Of a stretch of 64,000 nucleotides of DNA, positions 1-15,750 are shown piece by piece (the stretch's first letter is position 1; every line of letters begins with the position of its first letter). The translations under genes were made by a program, and so were the position numbers. The DNA is taken from the NCBI GenBank assembly GCA_905331475.1, contig CAJNYU010001372.1, positions 1 to 64,000 of the forward strand. Direction: 5' to 3'. The notes beneath the pieces are model-generated. The model saw only the letters and a list, made by a program, of their open reading frames with translations, made no database searches and was not told the origin of the DNA. The DNA is from Rotaria socialis. Lineage: Eukaryota > Rotifera > Eurotatoria > Philodinida > Philodinidae.

Positions 1-1573
1 GATGAGCTGGCGCTTTTATTTTGAGTCCAAAATCATAGAAATGTTGCCATGTGTAAGGATATGATATCGGTGGCAATGGAATCTGTGTAGCTTCAATTTT
101 GAATGCAACAGCTGCATTGTAACTGGCAGCATTAGAGGTCTTTTTTGCAAATATAGTTGCTTCGAAAAATCCATCTCGATCAGGTGCAAAATCACATCGC
201 CAGATTCTTTTTCGCCGATCGTAATAGATCTGATGCCCACCTGTGATTTGTTGTTTTGCTTCATTCTCTAAACGGCCCATAAGTTCAACATCTTCAGGCG
301 TCCTAATAAGAATCTGTGTATTACTAATTCCATTACTTAGTGTAATTACATGCGTATTCTGGGGAGATATAACTTGTAGATGCAAGTTGGAAAAATAATC
401 CCATGTTTTTGGAAAACTAACAGCAGTTTTTGATAATTGTTTCACATCTAACGTCAGTTCCAATACACCTCCGTATGTGATTTTATCTGAAGCATCTTCT
501 TTTCCATAAATATTTATCTTATGTTGGCCAACTTTTTTAGGTGCAAAATAGCAACGGTAGAGCTGTTTGGGCACATCAAACATGATATGATTACCACCAT
601 CGATTTTTTCATTGTTAAATTCTAAATCTGCTATCAGCTGAACATTTCGACTTGCTCTTAGTAGAGCCATAGCATATGATTTACCAGGTAGCAGTGAGAT
701 AACATTTTTATTACGTGGATTCACTAATTCAAGTTTTAAATCAAAATAAAGTGGACGAAGTTTCGGCATTTGTAAATACTCTTCCATTTTGATGGGACTT
801 TTTAGCAATTGCCATTTTGGATCTTCTGGTAAATGATGATAGATCATTTCGTTTGGACGTGGAAGAAAATAGTATGATGCCAATTCACGTTCATATTGTT
901 TCTTATCATTGAGATGTCCACTGCCTCATGTTGATTCCATTAGATACCAATGATCATCAATTTCAACTGCATTCCATGCATGATCAGTTTCCATTGGTGT
1001 TGCACCATTTCGATCGTCAAATCCATAACCTTTTGCATAGCCACTAATTATTTCACATGGAACTCCTAATTGATCACATAGATATTTATAGAGATTAGCA
1101 TAGCCAGCACAAACACCTTTCTTGAATCGAAAAACTCCTTCTGCCGTTTGATCTTTATAATTCTTTGAAAAATAGGATTCTGTATCGTAGTCGATATTAC
1201 ATGCAATCCAATAGAAAATAATCCAATGTCGATCAATTAAAGATTTTCCTTTGGAAAAAGCGTCTATAAGCTCTGTAAGTTGCTGTAGAGATTTGGGTTG
1301 CCATGATTGAACAGTCGTTTGATAAGAACGATTGTTAATAGCTTGTTGACGTTGTTGAACAAATGAATCGTTGAATGCTTGTGAATCGGCAACTTGAATA
1401 TGAATTTGATCGCTTTTGTCAGGAATGTTAGCGATGATATTATCGTCAGCAGCTATATTTTTAGGCGAGAAAACAGAATCATCTTGTATATTGTCAATGT
1501 CATCGTCGTTATAACTTTGCTGTTCTTTCGGTTGAGGTGATTGGGGGGCTATTTTAGTAGTTGTACAACCCAT
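1..1573 (-). CDS. KY: KY-like transglutaminase-domain protein, 3' end beyond window, one in-frame stop
   Basis: Reading leftward from the ATG at 1573-1571, the frame is open to the window edge except for one TGA at 928-926. The protein begins Met-Gly-Cys, a typical N-myristoylation plus palmitoylation signal, so membrane anchoring is inferred. A low-complexity acidic/Gln linker follows to about residue 90. Then comes a transglutaminase-like core with the nucleophile Cys in GVCAGYANLY and the His in TDHAWNAVEI. The third triad position, normally Asp in an [VI]D[AS]TWG motif, reads M-E-S-T-stop-G-S-G, so Glu stands for Asp and TGA stands for Trp. After the stop the same frame encodes about 308 more residues of two similar beta-rich KY-type modules (compare NVQLIADLEF with DVELMGRLEN). 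This domain order fits kyphoscoliosis peptidase relatives, which act in cytoskeletal or muscle maintenance. No splice sites that would remove the TGA are visible. It is either a recent pseudogene, an allele, or a base error. Confidence 0.85.
926..928 (-). other. In-frame TGA replacing conserved Trp
   Basis: The TGA sits in the transglutaminase core immediately after M-E-S-T and before G-S-G-H-L, where family members carry Trp. TGG to TGA is a single substitution. The frame before (215 codons) and after (about 308 codons) is intact. Confidence 0.85.
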
Positions 1574-2199
1574 TTATTAATTGCAGTTTTTTAGACTTGT
1601 GAAAGCGAAATAAATAATTTCTTTTTTTAAGAAATAAGAACTCCTTGTTCTTTTTTGGTAATGGCACACCATGGAGACAAAAAAGTGTTTTTGATAGTAA
1701 CAATAAGTATTTGTAACAGTCTGAATTGTTATTGTTGATTTTTTAATAAAAAATACTATTATAGTTGGAAGAAGAAAGAAGAAAAAAGAGCAACTACGAA
1801 GTGAGCCACTAAATTTAAAATGCGTGTATGCATTTTATTTTCCGGAATGAAAATAAAAAGATTGTTTGTTTTATTCGTCATCGAATTCCACGCAAACAGA
1901 AGTGAAGCATAACAGACGTACATTTGGCTAATGTTGGAAAAAAAATGACAAATTGATTGTGCGATCGGTTAAAATACAGAATGCAAAGGTGGTCTTCATT
2001 TATATTTGCGCATGGCAAAGTTGTGTGGAGTGAAAAAGCATAATAGATGATGTGGCTTCGACAATGAATATTCTTCAGAGAGGTAACACTTCCTTTTCAT
2101 TTTTGTATTTGGCGGGAAGCTTGTTTTGTTTCCAACTTTTTCAATGCTACTGATTATTTAAGATGTATAACTACTATTCACCTTTCTAAGGTCTTCACT
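1574..2199. other. Intergenic, 5' flank of KY-like gene
   Basis: AT-rich sequence with A- and T-runs. It probably holds the promoter and 5' UTR of the leftward KY-like gene. I see no coding pattern or repeat here. Confidence 0.5.
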
Positions 2200-4543
2200 C
2201 AAGGGGGAAAAGGCGGATTCTCAGGATTCCGAATCCCACAAAAATCTCGGGAATCCCAAGAATCCCATGAAAAATCCCAAAATCCCCAAAATATAATTTA
2301 TATTCTGGACTAATAAAAGCATCAATCGAAGCAACTTACGAAACAAACTATACAGATAAGCTAGTTGCTGTGAAACAAGGACTTCCTGCCATAAAAAGTA
2401 TAATACAAATTCTTCTGAAATTCGTAATTCTCATCACCGAAGAGAACAAGTAGTTGTAACATGTTGAGTTGTGACACGAATCTCGTTTATGCTCTTGATA
2501 TTATAAATTGCATGCATTATCTACGTTGCATAAATAAAATAAAATGATGTATATAATTATCATGCTTAAAAAATTTAGTAAGACGCCCGCCCGTGTCGTG
2601 AAAATCGTCGTGATTTTGGTGGCATGGGTGTTTTCAGTCGAGACAAATTATAATGCAATCCTATGCGCAAAAGTTCTGAAAAAGTTGTCTACATTGAACT
2701 ATTCTAGTTAATACATATAAATAATAAAAGCAATTGGCTTGTAGGATGCAATCTAAGAAAAAAAGTCGAACTCTTTTAATTATGATGCAACTCAAGGGGG
2801 ATTGACGAGTTCTCGGGATTTCGAATCCCATGGGAATCCTGGAATCAAATAGAAATCGAGGGAATCCAATGAATATCCAAAGAATACTTAAATTAGATAT
2901 CTGAACAACACTGAAATCATAGTTCATGTTCATGCATAACAAATATCACTGCGTTCATTTAATAATTAGTTCATCACTCGACTCGTTTAATAAAATAGAC
3001 ATGATCAATGAGAAAATGTAACGGATTATAGTTCTGATCGATATTACTTCGATTTTTACTGCCCTTTCATGGGCAAATGAAAATAAAACAAGAGCTTTTT
3101 TGTCTCTAGTATTGATGCATGTCTTATGAAAAAATTTGTCTGAACTTAGTCATGACTGGACTATTTTTCTTCTGTGGAAGAATAAATATTCCTCGACTTT
3201 CACAATTCAAAGCAAGCTTAGAGCCAATAATTGCATCTTCGAAAAAAAGGCAGACAGCTAGAAAACAAAAGGGATAGATATGCGGAACTCGATAAAGATC
3301 TTGAATATTCGAGCGAAGTTCAGGCATTCTAGTGCATGTAGAATCTGTTTTGTTCCTATCCAAATGCAGTGCGTTGAACTTTTCATTAAAGTTTTCAAAA
3401 GTGTCACACAAGATAAGAAAAAGATGGTTTCTAAGCAATCAGCTTCAAAATGATCTCATGATCTTCTCCTTTGTGATAATTTTAAAAAGACTACTTGGCA
3501 AGTGTATAATCTAGCCTATAATCTTCTTTCCAGATTTGGTTTTAATTTTGTTTAGAAGAAAAGCAAAATCTGTGATAAAACAAAGTAGATCAGTTATACG
3601 AATCTAGTGTAAAAAGATCCGTATTGTTTAATCTGACGAAAATCATAACAACTCATTAGATCAAGACTCAAATTAGTATTGAATATCTAATGTTGCTTTT
3701 TAATATCCAAATCAGAGAAATATAGCTGATCCTAAGACAAAATTTATAATTTGTCTTCTTTGTCAACTAGCGATAAATCTCAATTTCATACAATAAGAGT
3801 CTCTGAACCAATTTTTTTCTTCACTTTCAAACTATTTTTCTTTCGTGTCAAAATTAATGCGAATAACAATAGTCATAGATAGAGAGCCTCTTATCTTTTA
3901 GTAGACAGAAAGCCTGTACTGTTGCCTGATTTCTTTAAGTATATTCAACTGTTAGATCACTGAACGAATAAAAGGTTACATATAAGATGCCATAGATTCA
4001 TTTGATTCGGCATATTTCTTGTATCTCATTGATTTAATCATATTGCTTGCTGCTTTTTGTTATTCTACTTGGAATATTTTCTCTTAAAAATAAGAAAGTA
4101 AACTGTTGTGTTGTCAAAATGGACTTGATACCCATCTAATTAGATTAAGTGCCTAGAATTTTATAATAGATAACTCTAGTGAACTATCTTGGGGTATGCG
4201 CATGAAATACATGAGCATTTGGAGCAAGAGTGTCATGTACTGTGGACAAATCTTGATATCTGAACAGGTAAAGCATATGAAAAAAATGTTCGCCTAGAAA
4301 ATGATTTTCCTCAATAGCTTAGTACAGTTGTTCAAGTCATTTGATAAAGCAATGAAGCCTTGACACTGAGTTCTATCAGATTTTGAGGACTAAAGTGAGG
4401 ATCGTAGAGGTTAAATAGGAATTTCTGGAATGTCATTTGTTATTATAAAAATTCCTAGAATCCCACGAGAATCCAAAGAATCCCATTGGAATCCGGGAAT
4501 CCCATGGGAATCCTGGAATCCTGAATTCGCCTTTTCCCCCTTG
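2200..4543. mobile_element. Composite CAAGGGGG-ended repeat with GGGAATCC subterminal arrays
   Basis: The left end is CAAGGGGGAAAAGGCG at 2200. The right end, read on the opposite strand, is the same 16 bases ending at 4543, a clear terminal inverted repeat. Inside each end are many copies of GGGAATCC/GGAATCCC (about 2220-2290 and 4450-4525). A second left-type end, CAAGGGGG followed by GGGAATCC motifs, lies at 2793-2890, so the unit looks nested or rearranged. The outer flanks (TCTTCACT and CTTGCTCC) are not a target duplication. No transposase frame was found; the open frames inside are short and show no recognisable domain. The end sequence resembles the hAT-type element at 61112-63438. 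Confidence 0.7.
2793..2890. repeat. Internal second CAAGGGGG end with GGGAATCC motifs
   Basis: Same orientation and motif order as the left end at 2200 (CAAGGGGG, then TTCTCGGGAT, then TCGAATCCC), but diverged. Best explained by one family member inside another, or by a partial tandem duplication. Confidence 0.65.
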
Positions 4544-5410
4544 CTTGCTCCTTTGTCATAAACACAGCTTCAACCACATCACTTGGATTTTCAATAAACT
4601 TACATTTTCCAATGCATATGGCTAATATGTTCATAGAAACTTGGCATACATGCTTGCTTTTTTAATCATTAAAGATTCATATGAGCGGATAAATAACACG
4701 GATTTACTAATAAGATACGTAAATCAAATAAAATGGGACAGATATAAAATATTTTTAGAAGTATGCTATCTTCTTGATCGGAGTTCATCATAACTGTCGT
4801 ATTTTTTAGCATTAGCTAAATGAATATAAGTCGTATGTGCATTCTTTACGTATCATCTATATCTAATCTACTTTTATTAACATTGATATTTATATATGTT
4901 ACTGTAAACACCATAACAATCTTCCTTTGATAATTGACAATTGTACTCGTCACTAAAATAGGCTAAAATATCAAAATCGATGTTACGTACAACCAAATAT
5001 ATTAGGATGAGTTGTACGATATATTTAAAAGCATGAAGGCCTATAAATTCACCAAGAAGAAACAGAGAGAGAGAGAGAGAGAGAGAGAGCAGTGGGTAGT
5101 ATGTGTTTCTATGAAGCGATAGAATTGCACTATATCTAGGTCAATAGCACATATAAAAAAATAATGATCACAAATCACGCAGAAGACTAAAATATAATTT
5201 GATTAAGATAGTGAAATGGTAGCAGTGTCATTTAGAATCATGATGAAAAATAAGGAACAATTTTGTTTTTGAAGAATATTTAATTAGTTCAGTAAGTTGT
5301 CGAAAAATTTTGATAACCATAATTTAAAAGTTAATTATTAAAAATGATTGTTAGTAGCGTGTTGACAATAACTGAAGAAGTAAATCGTCCAATGCTTGTA
5401 AATTAGTACC
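4544..5410. other. Intergenic with (AG)n tract
   Basis: AT-rich, with no coding signal or transposon end recognised. It contains the dinucleotide tract listed at 5064-5089. Confidence 0.4.
5064..5089. repeat. (AG)n microsatellite
   Basis: About 13 uninterrupted AG units. Confidence 0.95.
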
Positions 5411-5599
5411 TTACATAACGACATAATCCATCGTACCGGGAACCGTAGAAAAAGCTTCAGAGCCAATAGGCTTGATTTGCGAGGCCATGTAACTATTGTC
5501 TTCCTGACTTCCGTCATGACTACTATTTTGCTTATCCTTTTGAGTGGAGTTTTGCGTTTCTTCATTCTCCGTGCCCACCGTGGAAGAATTACAACCCAT
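5411..5599 (-). CDS. Candidate small N-acylated (MGC) protein, possibly only a first exon
   Basis: A 62-codon frame starts Met-Gly-Cys-Asn-Ser-Ser, a good myristoylation/palmitoylation signal. It is followed by a very polar stretch rich in Asn, Gln, Ser, Glu and Asp, and ends in T-M-D-Y-V-V-M. The stop is the TAA of ATGTAAGG, and GTAAGG would be a good splice donor, so the stop may be intronic. Past the stop the same frame encodes a Leu-rich amphipathic segment (LQALDDLLLQLLSTRY) before the next stop. I do not recognise a family. The composition and length recall small membrane-tethered adaptors, but that is a guess. It could also be a chance frame. Confidence 0.35.
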   Translation of the reverse strand: MGCNSSTVGTENEETQNSTQKDKQNSSHDGSQEDNSYMASQIKPIGSEAFSTVPGTMDYVVM

Positions 5600-6333
5600 T
5601 TCGTTGTGTTAGTTAAATATGAGAGTTCACTTGTAAGTAGAAAAACAAAATACAATGTGTATAGCTCTTTCAGATCTTTTTTAATTTTAGATATTTTTTC
5701 ATGAGCCAACAAGACAGAACGGTAAATTTTTGAAGTAACCATAACTACTGTGAAGCACTTAATTCTATTAGATTTGTTTTTCAAAAGTAAGTAATGTGGC
5801 CCAAATACAAGGAAAAAAAGACAAAGGAGAGGAAACGTTTTAAATGTATGAGGAAACTTGCGCAAGTTTTTTCTATGCATAAGTACTTAGGTAGTATGCA
5901 TTTGTTTTTGTTGAGAGTCCTCGAATTTGAGAATGATGAAATTGAAAACATATGTTTTTAAATTATTGATGTATGAAAAGCACGATGCATTTGATGAAGA
6001 GAAAGTTTTTACCATATCTCATAAAGACTGTGTGTAATTATATTAACACTAAAGGCAAACATGTTTCTGCTAATTGATTCTTTAGTAGTTGAGATAATCA
6101 GCTATGCATTCTTTTTGTACTAAAAATTTAAGCTGTAGTAAGTTACACGTGACTTTTCATTCTGTTGATTAATAAAAATCATTCTTGTGTAAAGATTACC
6201 TTAAGATAAATAATAATAATCAATCCAATATTCAACTTGTATTTTTTAAATAGATCATATTAAGTTGTTCGTGCGTCTCTAAACTATGAAATGTTTGTAA
6301 TTGTATTTTCAAGATAAAACAAGGTGAATGTTC
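5600..6333. other. Intergenic, nothing recognised
   Basis: AT-rich. Probable upstream flank of the small leftward frame. No gene or repeat signature seen. Confidence 0.4.
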
Positions 6334-6553
6334 GTTACAGGGGAGATTGAAATGCAGAGCTATTTTAAATTGCCGTTAGGGAAAATTGAAATTTCAATCT
6401 CACATAGGGCAAATTAAAGTTTTAGTTTCTCTTATAGGGAAGTTTTTAATAGTCCTCGTAGAAATAAATATATCATTTTTTCTTATAAATTGCATTGGAA
6501 AAAAAGATTTTAATTTGCCCTAGGTGAGATTGAAATTTCCATCTCCCTGTAAC
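6334..6553. mobile_element. 220-bp palindromic MITE
   Basis: The left end GTTACAGGGGAGATTGAAAT pairs with the right end, which read in reverse is GTTACAGGGAGATGGAAAT. A second inner inverted pair, GATTGAAATTTCAATCTCA... with AGGGCAAATTAAA, also matches across the unit. The size, pairing and lack of coding capacity fit a miniature inverted-repeat element. The target duplication is unclear. Confidence 0.7.
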
Positions 6554-7677
6554 ATATGCAATAGATTATATAGAATCAAAGCATATTAGTTTTCAATGAG
6601 AAGTGTTTTTATCTAACATAGAGCCTGAAGGGGTAACATAGCTACATTACAGCTTTCAACAGATAGTCAGCGGCTACATATCATGTTGGTATGTGGTGCA
6701 AAATTTAATAATATCATGAAAGTTCGATTTTCTTCGTATGCTTTCATATACGAACTATAATAGAATTACTTGTCAAAGAAATTAATTTTCTAAAGCGTTT
6801 TATTTACATTTTTGAATCAATCAAAAATCTGATTAACTTGAGTTTACACAATGGAACCGTACACCATCGTAGTATCACGTGTTGTTTTCAACAAATATGC
6901 ACGAATGAAGGATCGTAATTACAGTTGGCACCGTCAAAATTCTCTTACATACATCGACCACACTAGTGTTACAAACTTCTGTGAAGAAATATAGACTATA
7001 TCCAACATAATATAAAGTTTTGCGATTTCATTATATAACTTCAATCATACTAAGAATATTTACTATTGTCACCTAAAATTGATTCAAGTAGAATTCCATA
7101 GAGTATATATTACTTAAACTTGTCACATACGCCATAATTCCATGGGTCTCAACAATTTATCACAATGTAATTTACAAATATTATGCTTAAAAGTCTTTTC
7201 ATCTGAGTTCGTACACCGTAACACTAGTCTCAATTTTCGTACAAGTAACACATTCTATGAGGATTTTATATGATAAAATACATTGAGAATAATTCGATTG
7301 AAAATCAAGCAAGCATACCAAATTATAACCGACAGCTATCTATCTCTGAAGTATTATTAAGAAAATAATATATCGCTCAAAACAACAAGGCGTTCATCAG
7401 ATGTCGCTAGTTAACTATCGATCAGAAACCGATTGTTCAGTTTGTTAGACGAATAATTTTGTCGTAAATAACCACATCACATCACATCATCACTTTTTCT
7501 TCTTCTTAAAAAGAAGGTTATTAATAATCATAATAATAATAATACAGTAGTGTTTTATTTGTATTTATTGAGAATGTTATTACGGATATGATATCAAAAT
7601 AATGATTAGGTCCAAAATGAGACTTTCACGTAAATGTTTTTTATCTTCGAAACTGAGTTGATCGATTGTTCTCGCAT
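6554..7677. other. Intergenic, 5' flank of MLK gene
   Basis: AT-rich, with TAA/TAATAA runs around 7520-7545. No SH3-coding exon for the downstream kinase was recognised here on either strand. Confidence 0.4.
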
Positions 7678-11922
<4,245 letters not shown>

Positions 11923-13000
11923 GCAATACGATTTTCTTTTATTGTTGTTTTTCTTCCTTTTAGTTATTCCTTTTGTCTGTATTATCTATACATATTTATA
12001 TAGTCTTATAAATAACTTGTATTATGATTTGAACGTTCTTTTACTTAAATGTATGTATGCATGTTAACAAAACATTCTCTATTTTGACTAATTGATATTT
12101 GTTGTTTGTGAGAAAAAGTCACTATTTATATGTAGCATTTCTCTTGTGTATAAATAGGACAGAAAGTAATAAAAAAAAACGAATGAATTGCAGAATTAAA
12201 TAAACGAAATTATTTCATTTATCAATGCAGCTTACAGAGTGCAATAAATCTTGGAGAAAGTTAAGGTATCACATGTGCTGCTTGTTAGCAATTCTTGGTA
12301 AACACATACGTCAGGCATATTAACATTTGGCCCATCTTGGGTTATTTCAAGCTTAGACATAAGCAGACATCAAAAACGATTCCACCATTTTTTTTGTGAT
12401 GAACTTTTATTGATACAAGATAGGAAATTATAACCGTCTTTCTGAATGAAGTTTCAGTTTAAAAAAACAGAATATTTCAAATGAAATTAAAACCAAAGAC
12501 TCGATACAGATTAGGTGCGTTGCTTTTGAGATATCCAATTCTATGCCATTCTTCGAGAGTATTCATCAATTTCATATTAAACATGAATGATTCATTTTGT
12601 TGGGTCATGAATGCATCTGCATTCAATTGTATCCTGTGCTGAAGTTAGCTCTCGTTCCAAACTAATGGTGAGATTGACTCAGCACCAGCTCTACTGGAAG
12701 AATATCGATGCGTCATTTGATCTTTCGATTATATAGACCTGTTATAGAACAATGTTTTGGAAAACTCTCTAGTGATGCATAAAATCTCATCAGACAAAAT
12801 CAATATCGATTTAGTTTCTTGTAAAAGAGAGGGTATATAAATATATTATTATTATCTGCTATAGTTTAGTTCATAGGCGACCTTTACATTGCTGATGATT
12901 GACACTATTTAGTCTTGTACTGCTACATGCTACTGCCCATCTTGCTATGATATTCATTTTTTAAATACTCCGATACTCATCGACTAATCTATGATATATA
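11923..13000. other. 3' flank of MLK gene
   Basis: Contains a polyadenylation hexamer AATAAA at 12168-12173, about 245 bases after the stop. The rest is AT-rich with no gene recognised. Confidence 0.45.
12168..12173 (+). terminator. Candidate poly(A) signal, MLK gene
   Basis: AATAAA in the 3' flank of the kinase gene, followed by an A-run. Confidence 0.4.
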
Positions 13001-13901
13001 CAGTGGTGTGCAAAAATAATTGCCGTTAGTATTTGATAAAATTACTCTACTGAACATGATGAATATTAAAAGTTTTTTTCTATAAATGGATTATACATAC
13101 ACGAGAGTGCACAAATATAATAATTGATAGTTAGTTTTTTTTTCTTCAGTCAAAAAAGTAGCAAACACTATAGCTTCATCGATACACTCAAATAGCTTAG
13201 GATCGCTTTGCCTATGTACATGGATTATGTGCTAGCCTAAAATGTGAGTTTGGAGAAGAGTGGAAAAAGCTATGGACCTCCTTTTGGATCAAGATCCGGT
13301 AGCCGGAGTTTCAGTTCGATACGATGTCTTCTCGATTTTTAAAGCGGGAAAAAATGCAACACAACCTTCTCAAATTTTGACCTCTATTTGACGCTGAAGA
13401 TAAATTTTCAGAATTTGTTCACGTGGGGCAAAATTTTATTTACTAGCCGATATCTGTCTACTATCGAAATTTCAAGTCGGTCAGACAAATCATTGTCGAG
13501 ATAGTTAGAAAATTTGGTTCAATCGCCATTTTTTTCTGGCAATTCTACACACCGTGACCCTCCGTTTCTTTTTACAATGCTGTGTCGTTGGACCTCATTT
13601 GTATTTCGTTAGGTACTATGGACGTAGAGTTTCTTTAAGAAGACGGTTTTAGTAGCGCTACGATTGCCCTAGTCGTGGTAGTGCAATATGACTATTTGAT
13701 ATTCTAGAAAAGCGGTAAATACTCGAATCATGATGTCTCTCGCTCTACTGAACGACACTTTTTGAGAAGTCCCGCTCTGATTGAAATCTATAGCACATCC
13801 TTAATTACTGATAAAAGTTTCAGAAGAATCCGTTCATGCGTTTCACATATATGACTCGAGAAAATGCGTAGGTGCAACGGCAATTTTCTTGCACTTCACT
13901 G
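13001..13901. mobile_element. Non-autonomous Tc1/mariner-like element
   Basis: The left end CAGTGGTGTGCAAAAATAAT and the reversed right end CAGTGAAGTGCAAGAAAATT both continue into TGCCGTT. These are imperfect terminal inverted repeats of about 26 bases. TA lies outside both ends (12999-13000 and 13902-13903), the Tc1/mariner target duplication. The 901-bp interior has no open frame of transposase size, so it is deleted or decayed. Confidence 0.8.
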
Positions 13902-13903
13902 TA

Positions 13904-14307
13904 CAGGGAGGCTTTTCTAAAAACATCTACTAATTAAACTACCTTGTGCATGTTTCATTTATATGGACGGCAGCAGAAAAATAGGTCATAGAGAGAATCA
14001 TCACGTTGGAGAAAAGGCGATGCTCGTGTTTATAATAAGTACAACAGTGATAGTAGATATCGTATCTTGTTTTCTGATTCATGCAAATTGACAAGCGTGA
14101 GTCAAAACAAAATCAATATTGTCTTTCTGTTCTCTCGAGTTTGTTTTGCCTTTTTTGGGCACAACGTGATGCGAAAAAAAAATAATAACATAATGTAGGC
14201 AGTGCTCGAATTCTTTGTTTTCCTTTATCGTCCTGTTTCTTTTCATGCCATAGAACATATATTATATATTTACGGGAAAAAATATCTATTGCGTTTCATT
14301 TTCTTCA
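13904..14307. other. 5' flank of ankyrin/SOCS gene
   Basis: Intergenic AT-rich sequence between the Tc1-like element and the next start codon. No specific site recognised. Confidence 0.4.
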
Positions 14308-15674
14308 ATGTCTATCATTCCGACAATCCAACAGCGACTTGTTAGTTGCTGTCGAGATGCTCTTGATCAAAACGACGATAGAATATCATTGTTAAAAACA
14401 CTTCTGAGTCTAATTAGCGACCAAGAACGAAGATATTTAATCGACGTTGAAGATGCAACTCATCGAGCACCATTGTTTTATGCTATTGAAAGTGGTAAAT
14501 CATTAGATTTTCTTAGACAACTACTTGATTTTCAAGTTCGCATAACAAATCGAATATTACTTTGCGCTATTCGATATGGCAATCTTGACATATTAAAATT
14601 ATTAAATCAATATGGTGCTGATTTTAAACAAACTTATTATGGTATATCACTTTTACATGAATGTATACTTCTACATAAAAATGATCTAATCAGTTTTCTA
14701 ATTGAACAAGGAGGTGTAAGTAATATTCAAAAAATTTTCTTCTTCTACTCAATATTTTATCTATATTTATTTTACAATAGATCGATCCAAATACACTTGA
14801 TTATGATAATCAATCACCGTTACTCTATGCTATATTTCGTACAAATATCGAAGCAATATTTATTCTTCTCAAGCATGCATATATCGATCCATGCTTGATA
14901 AGTACACGGAAGCAGCAACTGACTTCATTTCATGTTGCCTGTGAATTGGGCATTGATGAAGTATTACCATCAATGATGAAATTTATTTCAATATTGAATA
15001 TTAATAAATTAACAAAAAGTGATCAGACTCCATTCGATCTATTCTTATCTTGCTATTTATTTAGCAAAAATAGTTTATTTATGAATGCAAATTCATTAGA
15101 AAAATTTTCATCCTTATTTGATTTATTTCTATCAAATGGTGCTAAATTACATCATTTAACGAAAGCTTATCGTCGTACACGTGCACCATATGTTACTAAA
15201 ATTTTCACGATATTATTTAAAAAACATATTTCATTCAATGACATTATACTGCAAACGAATCGTTCGACGATATCTGTTGATTTGCAATCACTTGTCTGTC
15301 AATCGCTAGGTGATTGGACTTATCTTGTTGAATCCAACGATGATATAAAAGCTGAGCAACGTCAATCGATTCTTCGACAACTTTATGAATTATTTATTTG
15401 TGTTTATTATAAATCGACTAGTGTTCAACCAATTAATACAAGATTATTAACAAGATATTGTGCAGCCAATGAGAAAGATTCAAAAATAAAACAAATTTTA
15501 TGGTTATTTATTAAAAATTTTATTGAACCAAAAAAAGAAGTTAGACTACTCAAATCAACATGTAGAACAAAAATTCTTTTAAATTTACAATCGATTGATA
15601 AACGCTGTATGACTTCAGATTTAGGAATTTCGAAAGATCTCGAACATTATCTTTTGTTTTTTACAATGAGTTAA
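14308..15674 (+). CDS. Ankyrin-repeat and SOCS-box protein (ASB-like)
   Basis: There are two exons, 14308-14715 and 14781-15674, with a 65-bp GTAAGT...ATAG intron, giving 433 residues. The N-terminal two thirds carries several degenerate ankyrin repeats; typical pieces are APLFYAIESG, NRILLCAIRYGNLDILKLLNQYGAD, SPLLYAIFRTNIEAIFILL and TSFHVACELG. The C-terminus (about 15538-15665) reads V-R-L-L-K-S-T-C-R-T-K-I and ends S-K-D-L-E-H-Y-L-L-F. This matches the SOCS-box pattern of a LxxxCR BC-box helix followed by a LPLPxxLKxYLL-like end. Such proteins recruit Elongin B/C and a cullin as substrate receptors of ubiquitin ligases, and the same role is inferred here. The substrate cannot be told. Two AATAAA hexamers lie just downstream (15697-15702, 15745-15750). 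Confidence 0.75.
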
Positions 15675-15696
15675 ATCAGCATATTGTTTTTCATCC

Positions 15697-15750
15697 AATA
15701 AATTTGTACAATACTCCTCATTTTTTGTTTTTGTGTCTGATCATAATAAA
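15697..15750 (+). terminator. Two candidate poly(A) signals, ASB-like gene
   Basis: AATAAA occurs at 15697-15702 and at 15745-15750, within 80 bases of the stop codon. Confidence 0.5.

Noticed and set aside
2661..3514. Open frames inside the CAAGGGGG repeat that might be a transposase
   Set aside because: Short, on both strands, crossing repeat motifs, with no catalytic or zinc-finger motif.
5338..5880. 180-codon minus frame overlapping the MGC frame
   Set aside because: Low-complexity shadow of the other frame, with K/R/L-rich composition typical of AT-rich non-coding DNA.
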